In this document: positions 5,774-12,443 of the stretch, piece by piece
Numbering within the stretch: the stretch's first letter is position 1
Layout of the letters: the number at the start of each line of letters is the position of its first letter
DNA from: an uncultured Collinsella sp.
GTDB lineage: Bacteria > Actinomycetota > Coriobacteriia > Coriobacteriales > Coriobacteriaceae
Direction of reading: 5' to 3'
Length of the DNA: 19,045 bases
NCBI GenBank assembly: GCA_900546825.1
Contig: UREE01000036.1
Coordinates: forward strand, 1 to 19,045
The notes under the pieces: generated by a model
The model's input: only the letters and a program-made list of their open reading frames with translations
Told to the model about the DNA's origin: nothing
Database searches by the model: none
Made by a program: the position numbers and the translations under genes

Positions 5774-6907
5774 ATGTACATTTCCACACATCAGGCTCTA
5801 CTCGACTTTTGCCAGCGCGCCCGTGAGTTCGACGCGATTGCCGTCGATACCGAGTTTTTGCGCGAGCGCACGTTCCATCCGCGTCTGTGCCTGGTCCAGA
5901 TTGCCACCCCTGCCGAGAGCGTAGCGGTCGATCCCCTGGTAATCGACGACCTATCGCCGCTGGCCGAGCTTATGGCCGATGAGAGCGTGACCAAGGTCTT
6001 CCACGCTTGCTCGCAGGATATGGAGGTCATGCTTCATACCGTGGGCGCGCTGCCGCGTCCGATTTTTGACACGCAGGTCGCCGCCGCCTTTTTGGGCGAG
6101 CGCCAGCAGATTTCCTACGGTGCGCTCGTGCAGACGTTCTGCGGCGTTTCGTTGCCTAAGACCGAGTCGCTGACCGACTGGTCGCGCCGCCCGCTGACCG
6201 ATAAGCAGATTGAGTACGCGATCGATGACGTCAAGTATCTGATCGTTGCCTATACCGAGATGATGAGCCGCCTGCGCGAGCTGGGCCGTGTGGATTGGGT
6301 GCTCGATGAGCTGCGCCCGCTGGCAGACGAGTCGCACTACCGCGCCGACCGCCATGAGGCATTCCGCAAGGTCAAGCGCATCAACTCGTGCAGCCGCCAT
6401 CAGCTGGGTATCGCGCGCGAGCTTGCCGCCTGGCGTGAGGACCGCGCCGAGCGCCGCAACATCCCGCGCAAGTGGGTCATGTCCGACGATACGCTGCTGG
6501 CGCTCGTCAAGCGCAACCCCGTGCGTGTTGAGGAGTTCCGCAGCATCCGCGGCACCGATCAGCTGGGGGAGCGCGATGTGGACGGCGCGCTCATGGCCAT
6601 CAAGCGCGGTGCGAGCTGCCCGCACGATCGCCTGCCGCTCATGGTGCGCGGGCATCGCCAGATTTTGCCGGAGCTTGAGAGCGTGACGGACCTGATGTAT
6701 GCGCTTATTCGCTTGGTTGCCGAGCGCTCGGGGGTGGCGACCTCGGTCATTGCCTCGCGCGATGACCTGGCCGATTACATCGAGCATCCTGAGCAAAGCC
6801 CCCTGCGCGAAGGCTGGCGTTTTGAGCTTGTGGGTTCGCGCCTGGACGATCTGCTTTCCGGCAATATGGGGCTCACCGTGAAGGACGGAAAGATTGAGTT
6901 GTTATAG
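5774..6907 (+). CDS. rnd: Ribonuclease D
   Basis: This 377-residue 3'-5' exoribonuclease is involved in trimming tRNA and other stable RNAs. It has the DEDD-family exonuclease motifs: VDTEF (Asp25, Glu27), HACSQD (Asp82) and YAIDD (Tyr148, Asp152), with Tyr marking the DEDDy subclass. An HRDC nucleic-acid-binding domain follows (about 205-285, around RNIPRKWVMSDDTLLALVKRNP). Length matches the family (about 375). I chose ATG 5774 (MYISTHQ). An in-frame GTG at 5738 would add 12 residues that do not look like RNase D. Neither start has a good ribosome site. It appears to be transcribed alone, divergent from the lipid kinase and followed by hairpins. Confidence 0.93.
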   Translation: MYISTHQALLDFCQRAREFDAIAVDTEFLRERTFHPRLCLVQIATPAESVAVDPLVIDDLSPLAELMADESVTKVFHACSQDMEVMLHTVGALPRPIFDTQVAAAFLGERQQISYGALVQTFCGVSLPKTESLTDWSRRPLTDKQIEYAIDDVKYLIVAYTEMMSRLRELGRVDWVLDELRPLADESHYRADRHEAFRKVKRINSCSRHQLGIARELAAWREDRAERRNIPRKWVMSDDTLLALVKRNPVRVEEFRSIRGTDQLGERDVDGALMAIKRGASCPHDRLPLMVRGHRQILPELESVTDLMYALIRLVAERSGVATSVIASRDDLADYIEHPEQSPLREGWRFELVGSRLDDLLSGNMGLTVKDGKIELL

Positions 6908-6914
6908 GTATATA

Positions 6915-6942
6915 GTTACGCGGTTTTACCAAACCGCGTAAC
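6915..6942 (+). terminator. Hairpin just after rnd, possible terminator
   Basis: Perfect 12-bp stem GTTACGCGGTTT (6915-6926) with its complement at 6931-6942 and a 4-nt loop (TACC). It begins 8 nt after the rnd stop codon. No T-tract follows, so it may terminate weakly or protect the 3' end. Confidence 0.5.
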
Positions 6943-6955
6943 AGCTCGACGCTGC

Positions 6956-7053
6956 AAACGGCCGAGAGCGGCAATCTGACGTTCAATCGTCGCTCGCGTA
7001 CCAAAGTACGCGTCGCTTCTCTTTCACGTCACCTTGCTCGCTCTCGGCCGTTT
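6956..7053. repeat. Nested palindrome between rnd and the zinc peptidase gene
   Basis: A 15-bp perfect outer inverted repeat: AAACGGCCGAGAGCG at 6956-6970 and its complement at 7039-7053. Pairing continues inward (GCAA with TTGC, TGACG with CGTCA, separated by a 2-nt mismatch). A 7-bp innermost hairpin CGCGTAC (6995-7001) with its complement at 7006-7012 has a 4-nt loop. Almost the whole 98 bp can fold as one long imperfect hairpin on either strand. No reading frame of note lies inside. Two other elements of the same design lie at 15172-15298 and 18785-18894. Confidence 0.7.
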
Positions 7054-7069
7054 TCGCTGACATTGCCAA

Positions 7070-7143
7070 AACATCGATGTTGATTTGCCTGCTGGGCGAG
7101 TGGGTAGAATGCCTCCAACGTGTAACTCGATTTGGAGGAATTC
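7070..7143 (+). promoter_or_regulatory. Promoter of the zinc peptidase gene with two dyads
   Basis: A -10 box TAGAAT (7105-7110) lies 19 bp downstream of TTGATT (7080-7085). A perfect 12-bp palindrome AACATCGATGTT (7070-7081) abuts the -35. A second dyad pairs GAAT-CCTCCAA (7107-7110 and 7112-7118) with TTGGAGG-ATTC (7132-7138 and 7140-7143). It covers the -10 box, the expected transcription start and the Shine-Dalgarno of the gene. These could be operators; if transcription starts further upstream, the second dyad would hide the ribosome site. Confidence 0.4.
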
Positions 7144-7145
7144 GC

Positions 7146-7850
7146 ATGCCCTATTACTATGGATATGGCTTTGGCATCGACCCGCTGTACCTGCTGGTTG
7201 TTCTTGTTTGTACAGTGCTTGGCCTTGCTGCGCAGAGCTATATCAATTCGACGTACAAGACGTGGTCCAAGGTTCGCTCGGACGGCGACACGGGTGCCAC
7301 GGTCGCTCGCCGCATGCTCGACGCCAACGGTTGCAACGCCGTGGGTATCAAGGGCGTCGCCGGTGAGCTCACCGACCATTACAACCCGCAGGACAATAAC
7401 CTGTATCTGTCGGATTCCAACCGTTCGGGCGGCTCGGTCGCAAGCGTTGCTGTCGCTTGTCACGAGGCAGGCCATGCCGCGCAGCGTCAAAGCGGCTATG
7501 CCATGATGAAGGTACGTACCGCCCTCGTGCCGGTCGTCAACTTTACCCAGAACACCTGGACCGTCGTGCTGCTCATGGGCCTGTTTATGAACATCGCGGG
7601 ACTCACGACCATCGCGCTGATCTTCTTCTCGTTTAGCGTGCTGTTCCAGCTCGTTACGCTGCCGGTCGAGATTGATGCCAGCCGCCGCGCCGTGGCGTAC
7701 ATCGAGCAGTCGGGCATGAGCTCCAAGCAGGTCAACGGTGCCAAGAAGGTGCTGACGGCCGCCGCGCTTACCTATGTGGCTGCGGCGCTCACCTCGATTA
7801 TTCAGCTGCTCTATCTTATGGCTCGCTACAACAGAAACTCCAACCGATAA
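7146..7850 (+). CDS. YugP-family zinc metallopeptidase, membrane-bound
   Basis: This 234-residue protein has an N-terminal membrane helix (about residues 12-30, PLYLLVVLVCTVLGLAA) and the zinc-protease motif HEAGH (106-110). Two further hydrophobic segments follow (about 130-170, VVLLMGLFMNIAG... and LIFFSFSVLF), then a C-terminal hydrophobic stretch near 210-225. This order fits the neutral zinc metallopeptidase family that includes Bacillus YugP (usual length about 225-235). Family members are thought to act on membrane proteins, but their targets are largely unknown. The start ATG 7146 follows TTTGGAGG at good spacing; an in-frame ATG at 7077 would lie upstream of the promoter-like -10. 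It stands alone between two strong hairpins. Confidence 0.88.
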   Translation: MPYYYGYGFGIDPLYLLVVLVCTVLGLAAQSYINSTYKTWSKVRSDGDTGATVARRMLDANGCNAVGIKGVAGELTDHYNPQDNNLYLSDSNRSGGSVASVAVACHEAGHAAQRQSGYAMMKVRTALVPVVNFTQNTWTVVLLMGLFMNIAGLTTIALIFFSFSVLFQLVTLPVEIDASRRAVAYIEQSGMSSKQVNGAKKVLTAAALTYVAAALTSIIQLLYLMARYNRNSNR

Positions 7851-7866
7851 CAAATTGGGTCGCTGG

Positions 7867-7896
7867 GCGCCGCGGGAATTTGTGTCCCCGCGGCGC
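7867..7896 (+). terminator. GC-rich hairpin after the zinc peptidase gene
   Basis: A perfect 10-bp stem GCGCCGCGGG (7867-7876) with its complement at 7887-7896 and a 10-nt loop, 16 nt after the stop codon. No T-tract follows. The loop sequence AATTTGT (7877-7883) is complementary to ACAAATT (7850-7856), which overlaps the stop codon, so an alternative fold exists. Probably a terminator or 3'-end stabiliser. Confidence 0.55.
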
Positions 7897-7965
7897 TGTA
7901 CTATGTGTTGGACTTGAATTTGCGCAGGGCCAGAGCCTTTGTGCACGATGACGAAAGGAGGCTGC

Positions 7966-9417
7966 GTGGCAGGCTGGAATCTAACCGGCAATAGCGTTTC
8001 CGCCGAGTTCGACGGTTCGGACGAGCAAGAGCGTAAAGAGCTCAGCGTGAGCCAGGCGGTAGAGATCGCCGCCGGTGCGCTCGATGCTATTCCGCAACTG
8101 ACCGTCCTGGGCGAGGTCACGGGTTTCCGTGGTCCCAATGCCCGAAGCGGCCACTGCTACTTCCAGATTAAAGACGACTCGGCCGCCGTCGACTGCATCA
8201 TCTGGAAGGGCGCCTATCTCAAGCGTACCTTCGATCTGCGTGACGGCATGCAGGTGAGCTTTAAGGGCAGCTTCAATCTCTATAAGGCCACGGGCCGCAT
8301 GAGCTTTGTCGCTCGCTCGTTTTCGCTGGCGGGGGAGGGTCTGCTGCGTCAACAGGTGGCGCAGTTGGCCGAAAAGCTACGCCGCGAGGGACTGATGGAC
8401 GAGTCCCGCAAACGCCGCATCCCGGTGTTTTGCTCACGCGTGGCGGTCGTCACCTCGCTTTCCGGTGCGGTAATCGACGACGTCAAGCGTACGCTGCGCC
8501 GTCGCAACCCGCTCGTCGAGCTTGTCTGCGTGGGCGCCAAGGTTCAAGGCGAGGGTGCGCCGGCCGAGCTCATTGATGGCTTGCGCCGCGCCGCTTCCAT
8601 TACGCCGGCGCCCGACTGTATTTTGCTGGTGCGCGGCGGCGGCTCCTTTGAGGACCTCATGACCTTTAATGACGAGGAGCTTGCCCGCGCGGTGGCGGCT
8701 TGTCCTGTGCCCGTGGTGACCGGCATTGGCCATGAGCCCGATACCTCGATTTGCGACATGGTGAGCGACCGACGCGCCTCCACGCCCACGGCGGCGGCAG
8801 AATCGGTGGCGCCGGCTATGACGGAGTTGGCCGATGTGCTCGAGGCGCGCCATCAGCGTCTGGGTGCCGCGATGGCATCGATGATTGGGTCGGCCCAGGT
8901 CGACCTGGAGATGCTCGATCAGCGCGGTCGCCGTGCCTGGGATACCTATACGGCTCGCTTGGGTGATGCGCTCGATGCCGCTGCGTGTCGCCCGTGCCTC
9001 AACGACCCCACATTTATGGTCGAGCGTCGCGAATCGGAGCTTGCGCTGACTGCCGATCGCCTGTCGGGCGCCATAGTACGCTCGGTCGGGACATTCCGCT
9101 CCAACTTTGAGCGCTTGCCCGAGCGTCTGATTACAAGCACCTCGGGGCTCGATGGTAAGCGCCATGCGCTCACGCTTGCGAGTTCCCGCCTAGAGCATCA
9201 AGGGCGCACGATGCTCAGCAAGCCAGCGTCCGACCTGAGCCGTGCGGCAGCGTCGCTCGATGCCCTGTCGCCGCTCAAAGTGCTTGCTCGCGGCTATTCC
9301 ATCGCGTACAGCGACGATGGTGTGGCTACGAGTGCCAAGACCTTTAAGCCTGGCGACGCCATTCGCGTGCGCATGGCAGACGGCAACGTGGCAGCAACGG
9401 TCGATACGGTCGAGTAG
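7966..9417 (+). CDS. xseA: Exodeoxyribonuclease VII large subunit
   Basis: This 483-residue catalytic subunit of exonuclease VII degrades single-stranded DNA from either end into oligonucleotides during repair and recombination. It has an N-terminal OB-fold (about residues 25-120, LTVLGEVTGFRGP...GHCYFQIKDD). The conserved core includes VVTS-SGAVIDDV, LVRGGGSFEDL-FNDEELARAVAACPVPVVTGIGHEPD and DMVSDRRASTPTAAAE. A long helical region follows, and a C-terminal segment LARGYSIAY-DG. All family hallmarks are present. The likely start is GTG 7966, placed 5 nt after AAAGGAGG; an in-frame ATG at 7939 would overlap that ribosome site. The small subunit gene follows after 42 nt, forming the usual operon. 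Confidence 0.96.
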   Translation: MAGWNLTGNSVSAEFDGSDEQERKELSVSQAVEIAAGALDAIPQLTVLGEVTGFRGPNARSGHCYFQIKDDSAAVDCIIWKGAYLKRTFDLRDGMQVSFKGSFNLYKATGRMSFVARSFSLAGEGLLRQQVAQLAEKLRREGLMDESRKRRIPVFCSRVAVVTSLSGAVIDDVKRTLRRRNPLVELVCVGAKVQGEGAPAELIDGLRRAASITPAPDCILLVRGGGSFEDLMTFNDEELARAVAACPVPVVTGIGHEPDTSICDMVSDRRASTPTAAAESVAPAMTELADVLEARHQRLGAAMASMIGSAQVDLEMLDQRGRRAWDTYTARLGDALDAAACRPCLNDPTFMVERRESELALTADRLSGAIVRSVGTFRSNFERLPERLITSTSGLDGKRHALTLASSRLEHQGRTMLSKPASDLSRAAASLDALSPLKVLARGYSIAYSDDGVATSAKTFKPGDAIRVRMADGNVAATVDTVE

Positions 9418-9459
9418 ACCGCGTTTCGCAGTGATAGACCCTTAGGAAAGGAAACAGAT

Positions 9460-9726
9460 ATGGCAGAGAAGACCCCGGTCGAGCAGCTTACGTACAAGCA
9501 GGCCTCGCAGGAGCTGGAGCTCATCATCCGCAGCCTGGAGTCGGGCGATATGGAGCTTGAGGAGTCGCTCGAGAGCTACACCCGCGGCGTCGAGCTCCTC
9601 AAAAGCCTGCGCACCCGCCTGTCCGATGCCGAGCAGAAGGTCTCGGTGCTCCTTAAGGACGTCGACGGCAACGACGTGCTCGCCGACGGCGAGGCCGCCA
9701 ACACCGATGATAACCTTTCGTTCTAA
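9460..9726 (+). CDS. xseB: Exodeoxyribonuclease VII small subunit
   Basis: This 88-residue, acidic, mostly helical protein starts at ATG 9460 after GGAAAGGAAA. The segment YKQASQELELIIRSLESGDMELEESLESYTRGVELLKSLRTRL (residues about 10-55) is the hallmark helical hairpin of XseB, several copies of which bind one XseA to make active exonuclease VII. The C-terminal tail (about 60-88, Asp/Glu-rich, ending NLSF) is longer than in the shortest homologues but not unusual. It lies 42 nt after xseA on the same strand and is very likely co-transcribed and translated in excess. Confidence 0.95.
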   Translation: MAEKTPVEQLTYKQASQELELIIRSLESGDMELEESLESYTRGVELLKSLRTRLSDAEQKVSVLLKDVDGNDVLADGEAANTDDNLSF

Positions 9727-9733
9727 GCATCTC

Positions 9734-9756
9734 GACCAAATATAATTACCTTGGTC
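9734..9756 (+). promoter_or_regulatory. TATAAT box inside a dyad, upstream of the HIT gene
   Basis: A perfect TATAAT (9741-9746) lies 30 nt before the HIT start codon, flanked by the inverted repeat GACCAA (9734-9739) and TTGGTC (9751-9756). No good -35 is seen. This may be a separate promoter for the HIT gene with an operator over the -10, or simply a weak hairpin after xseB. Confidence 0.4.
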
Positions 9757-9775
9757 TGTAAGAAAGGAACCAGCT

Positions 9776-10111
9776 ATGTGCGATTGCATCTTCTGTAAAA
9801 TTGCCAACCACGAGATCCCCTCGACCGTTGTCTATGAGGACGACCAGGTCATCGCGTTCGACGATCTCAATCCCCAGGCGCCGGTCCACACGCTCGTGAT
9901 CCCCAAGAAGCACTACAGCGACATCGCCGACAACGTACCGGCCGAGACCATGGGCGCCATGGCTCACGCCATCCAGGAGGTCGCTAAGGCCAAGGGCTTG
10001 GAGGACGGTTTCCGCGTCATCTCCAACAAGGGCGTTAACGCCGGTCAGACCGTCATGCACTTCCACATGCACGTCCTTGGCGGCAAGAACTTGGGCGAGA
10101 ACCTCATCTGA
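9776..10111 (+). CDS. HIT-family nucleotide hydrolase (HINT-like)
   Basis: This 111-residue protein has the histidine-triad motif HFHMHVLGG (His95, 97, 99). The N-terminal zinc-type cysteines in CIFCKI (Cys4, Cys7) together with His46 and His95 are the usual zinc ligands of the HINT group. HINT proteins are cytosolic homodimers that cleave purine nucleoside phosphoramidates such as AMP-lysine and AMP-tRNA synthetase by-products. Length is typical (110-120). The start ATG 9776 is preceded by AAGAAAGGA. It lies 49 nt after xseB on the same strand and may be co-transcribed or have its own promoter. The family is certain; the physiological substrate is not. Confidence 0.94.
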   Translation: MCDCIFCKIANHEIPSTVVYEDDQVIAFDDLNPQAPVHTLVIPKKHYSDIADNVPAETMGAMAHAIQEVAKAKGLEDGFRVISNKGVNAGQTVMHFHMHVLGGKNLGENLI

Positions 10112-10152
10112 GGGCGCGTAGGCCGTCGACTTGGCTGCCTTTGGAGTAATCT

Positions 10153-11043
10153 ATGCAGCTTTCTCAACTCGAATACCTTCAAGCGGTAGCGAACTATGGC
10201 GGCGTGCGCAAAGCAGCTCGCGCCGTTCACGTGAGTCCGCAGGCCGTTTCGTCGGCAATAAAAAAGTTGGAATCTGAGTATCAGATTGTTTTGCTCGACC
10301 GATCGGCGGGGGAGGCTGTTTTGTCTCCGGCGGGCAGAGAATTTGCGCGTCGTGCACGCGTGATCCTGGCGCAAGTCGACGATCTCAAAAAGTACGCTCA
10401 ATCGGGGAACGGCGGCGTTTCGCCCGACGGCCATTTCCGTCTTTACGCCCCCTGTCTTCACGGGCGGGGGCGCCTTTTTTCCGAAAACTGGTACGACTCG
10501 TTTGAAAGCTCGCACCCTCAGATTCATCTTGATGTGTGGCATCAGCCAACGGCTACATGCTTTGAATCACTTATACTTGGAATTTCGGACGCGGCTATCT
10601 CGTTTGAGGAACCACGGGACAGCGTCCTTTCTTCAAAATATATGGGTGAAAAGGAGCTCAGGGTTCTTTCATGCCCAGCTGGTCATCAATCTGTTGACGC
10701 TATGACCGTTCGTGAGTTACTGAGCGGCAGGCTCGCTGTTCCCATTAATTTGTCACCCTGTCTCAATGCAATCAATCAATGTCCTGAAGCCCAGCTCGTT
10801 AATTTCCGCTTTCGCGATGTCGAATACGGAAACAGGGCGCAGGCTGAGTTTCTTCAAGCCGGGGGATTGATATTGAGTTTTTCTGGCTCTTCTCTCGCAT
10901 CGGATGGATCGGAAGTGAGCGAGTGCTCCATTGAAGCCTCACATGACGTAGCCTTGCCCATCTACTTTTGCTATCGACAAAATGCCTGGACCGATCGACA
11001 CCAGACGGTATTTCTTCACCTATTGCGTCATCTCGCTTCGTGA
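10153..11043 (+). CDS. LysR-family transcriptional regulator
   Basis: This 296-residue protein has an N-terminal winged helix-turn-helix (residues 1-60, with AARAVHVSPQAVSSAIKKLES as recognition region) and the typical linker helix to about residue 85. The effector-binding domain (about 90-290) is poorly conserved in sequence. Length is typical (about 300). LysR regulators usually control an adjacent gene in response to a small molecule; the neighbour here is an MFS transporter on the same strand 119 nt downstream. The start ATG 10153 follows TTTGGAGT. From about 10240 on, codons are more A/T-ending than in xseA or ackA, suggesting a different origin. The co-inducer is unknown. Confidence 0.9.
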   Translation: MQLSQLEYLQAVANYGGVRKAARAVHVSPQAVSSAIKKLESEYQIVLLDRSAGEAVLSPAGREFARRARVILAQVDDLKKYAQSGNGGVSPDGHFRLYAPCLHGRGRLFSENWYDSFESSHPQIHLDVWHQPTATCFESLILGISDAAISFEEPRDSVLSSKYMGEKELRVLSCPAGHQSVDAMTVRELLSGRLAVPINLSPCLNAINQCPEAQLVNFRFRDVEYGNRAQAEFLQAGGLILSFSGSSLASDGSEVSECSIEASHDVALPIYFCYRQNAWTDRHQTVFLHLLRHLAS

Positions 11044-11061
11044 GGCCATTTGGCCTCGTGT

Positions 11062-11104
11062 CGTCAAGTGAATGTTGACGCCCTGCAACACATAGCTGAC
11101 AGCT
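11062..11104 (+). promoter_or_regulatory. Candidate LysR operator upstream of the MFS gene
   Basis: Two dyads lie in the gap between the LysR and MFS genes: CGTCAA-N7-TTGACG (11062-11080) and AGCT-GAC-AGCT (11094-11104). The first core, TCAA-N7-TTGA, is an interrupted palindrome like LysR boxes, but its T-N13-A spacing differs from the classical T-N11-A. A short hairpin GAGGCC-ATTT-GGCCTC also overlaps the lysR stop codon. No clear -10 box was found. Confidence 0.35.
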
Positions 11105-11162
11105 TTGCCCTCATGCTTTTCCAAGATTTCGATTTAGATTGCTGACTCTTGGAGGGCGGAGC

Positions 11163-12341
11163 ATGAAAAACCGTACGGTTTTGCTTTATATGACGTTCGT
11201 TTTTCTGTCGAACTTCAGCACTATTTTGTATTTTCTGACGGTTTACCTTGAATTCGTCGGATTCTCGATAGTGGCGATTTCTAGCATGATGATTGCATAT
11301 CAAGTGAGCAAGTTCATCCTCGAAGTTCCCACTGGCTATATTGCTGATAGGTTTGGACGAAAGACAAGCGGTCTCGTTGGCGTCGTGGGGATGCTTGGAT
11401 ACTACGCCGCCCTGCTTCTCGTCCGTTCCCCTCTGCTTTTAATCGGTGCGTTCGCTCTCAAAGGTTTTGCCGTTGCATGCCTGAGCGGATCCATAGAAGC
11501 GATTTACATTGACAGCGTCTCTCAGGACCAGCTCGTAAGACTTAATGTCGTTGAGCGATTTGTTTTCTATGCCTCTTATGCCATCTCCGCTTGCGTGGGC
11601 GGTTTCATTTCGTCTGCTGGCGCGTATCTCATTGGGCTTTCGGTCGATATCATCGCCATGGTGTTGACGTTGGTTGTTGTTGTCTGCATTCCTGAGATGC
11701 GAAGAGGGGGCACTGCGGGGACACCTGAGCGTGGAATTAGCCCGAAGATGATCGGTGCCGCTATTGCGCGTAACGGAATTCTTCGTTCAGCGTTCATCAT
11801 GGACTGTTCTCAAGCATTTGCTTTTGTCGCCCTGGAAGACTTTTTCTCACTGTTGCTTGCGGGTCGCGGAATGAATGCCGTCGCTTCGGGTGTGATCATT
11901 GCGGTCCAGCTCCTTGCCTCGGCCTCCATGGGGCTTATTGTGCCCAGTGTGATTGCTCATGTCGACAAGGGCCGTTTTGCGCGTATTTGCGGCATCGTGC
12001 GCCTTTCCCTGACTGCTCTATTTTTGATTCCCTTTACTCCGGTCTATTTGCTGCCTGTGTTCTATGTGTTGCAGACGGTCGCCTACTCGTTATTTGCTCC
12101 AATTAAATACTCAATTTTTCAAAATGCCGCCGATTCTTCGATGCGCTGTTCACTGATTTCGGTTCAAAGCCAGATGGTGGCGGTTGGTGCCATCCTTTTC
12201 TATCTGTTCAATGCTGCGTTGGGCAGTATCGCGGGCATTCGAGTCATATTGCTTGTCGCGCTCGGGATTTCTTCTTTGGTGTATATCCCCACGCTATTTC
12301 GTCTTACAAGTCAAAGGCCATGCGTATTTAGGCACCGATAA
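11163..12341 (+). CDS. MFS-family membrane transporter
   Basis: This 392-residue protein has about 12 hydrophobic segments and short loops. After helix 2 it carries GYIADRFGRKTSG (about residues 57-69), the MFS motif A (G-x-x-x-D-R-x-G-R-[KR]) between helices 2 and 3. A central charged loop (EMRRGGTAGTPERGISPK, about 178-195) separates two six-helix halves. Length is typical of drug/metabolite:proton antiporters in the cytoplasmic membrane. The start ATG 11163 follows TTGGAGGGCGGAGC; an in-frame TTG at 11139 would swallow the ribosome site. It sits after the LysR gene, which may control it. T-ending codons are frequent, unlike the flanking ackA genes. The substrate cannot be told from sequence. 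Confidence 0.9.
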   Translation: MKNRTVLLYMTFVFLSNFSTILYFLTVYLEFVGFSIVAISSMMIAYQVSKFILEVPTGYIADRFGRKTSGLVGVVGMLGYYAALLLVRSPLLLIGAFALKGFAVACLSGSIEAIYIDSVSQDQLVRLNVVERFVFYASYAISACVGGFISSAGAYLIGLSVDIIAMVLTLVVVVCIPEMRRGGTAGTPERGISPKMIGAAIARNGILRSAFIMDCSQAFAFVALEDFFSLLLAGRGMNAVASGVIIAVQLLASASMGLIVPSVIAHVDKGRFARICGIVRLSLTALFLIPFTPVYLLPVFYVLQTVAYSLFAPIKYSIFQNAADSSMRCSLISVQSQMVAVGAILFYLFNAALGSIAGIRVILLVALGISSLVYIPTLFRLTSQRPCVFRHR

Positions 12342-12356
12342 CTTATATATCAACGC

Positions 12357-12390
12357 AATAAACCCGAGCGCGAGGGCGTTTGGGTTTATT
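12357..12390 (+). terminator. Terminator after the MFS gene
   Basis: Nine-bp stem AATAAACCC (12357-12365) with GGGTTTATT (12382-12390), reinforced by inner AGCG-CGTT pairing. The A-rich left flank and T-rich right end make it usable in both directions. It lies 15 nt after the MFS stop codon and isolates the acetate kinase genes. Confidence 0.7.
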
Positions 12391-12443
12391 ATTGAAGCGT
12401 ATGTAACCTGGCGGCGCCACACCGCCTGTTAGTAGGGAGACAC

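Noticed and set aside
6956..7053. Insertion sequence or CRISPR repeat at the palindromes
   Set aside because: There is no transposase, no direct repeats with spacers, and no visible target duplication at any of the three nested palindromes. A non-autonomous mobile element is still possible.
7029..8138. A minus-strand frame spanning the zinc peptidase gene and the start of xseA
   Set aside because: It crosses two well-supported plus-strand genes and their hairpins and shows no protein features.
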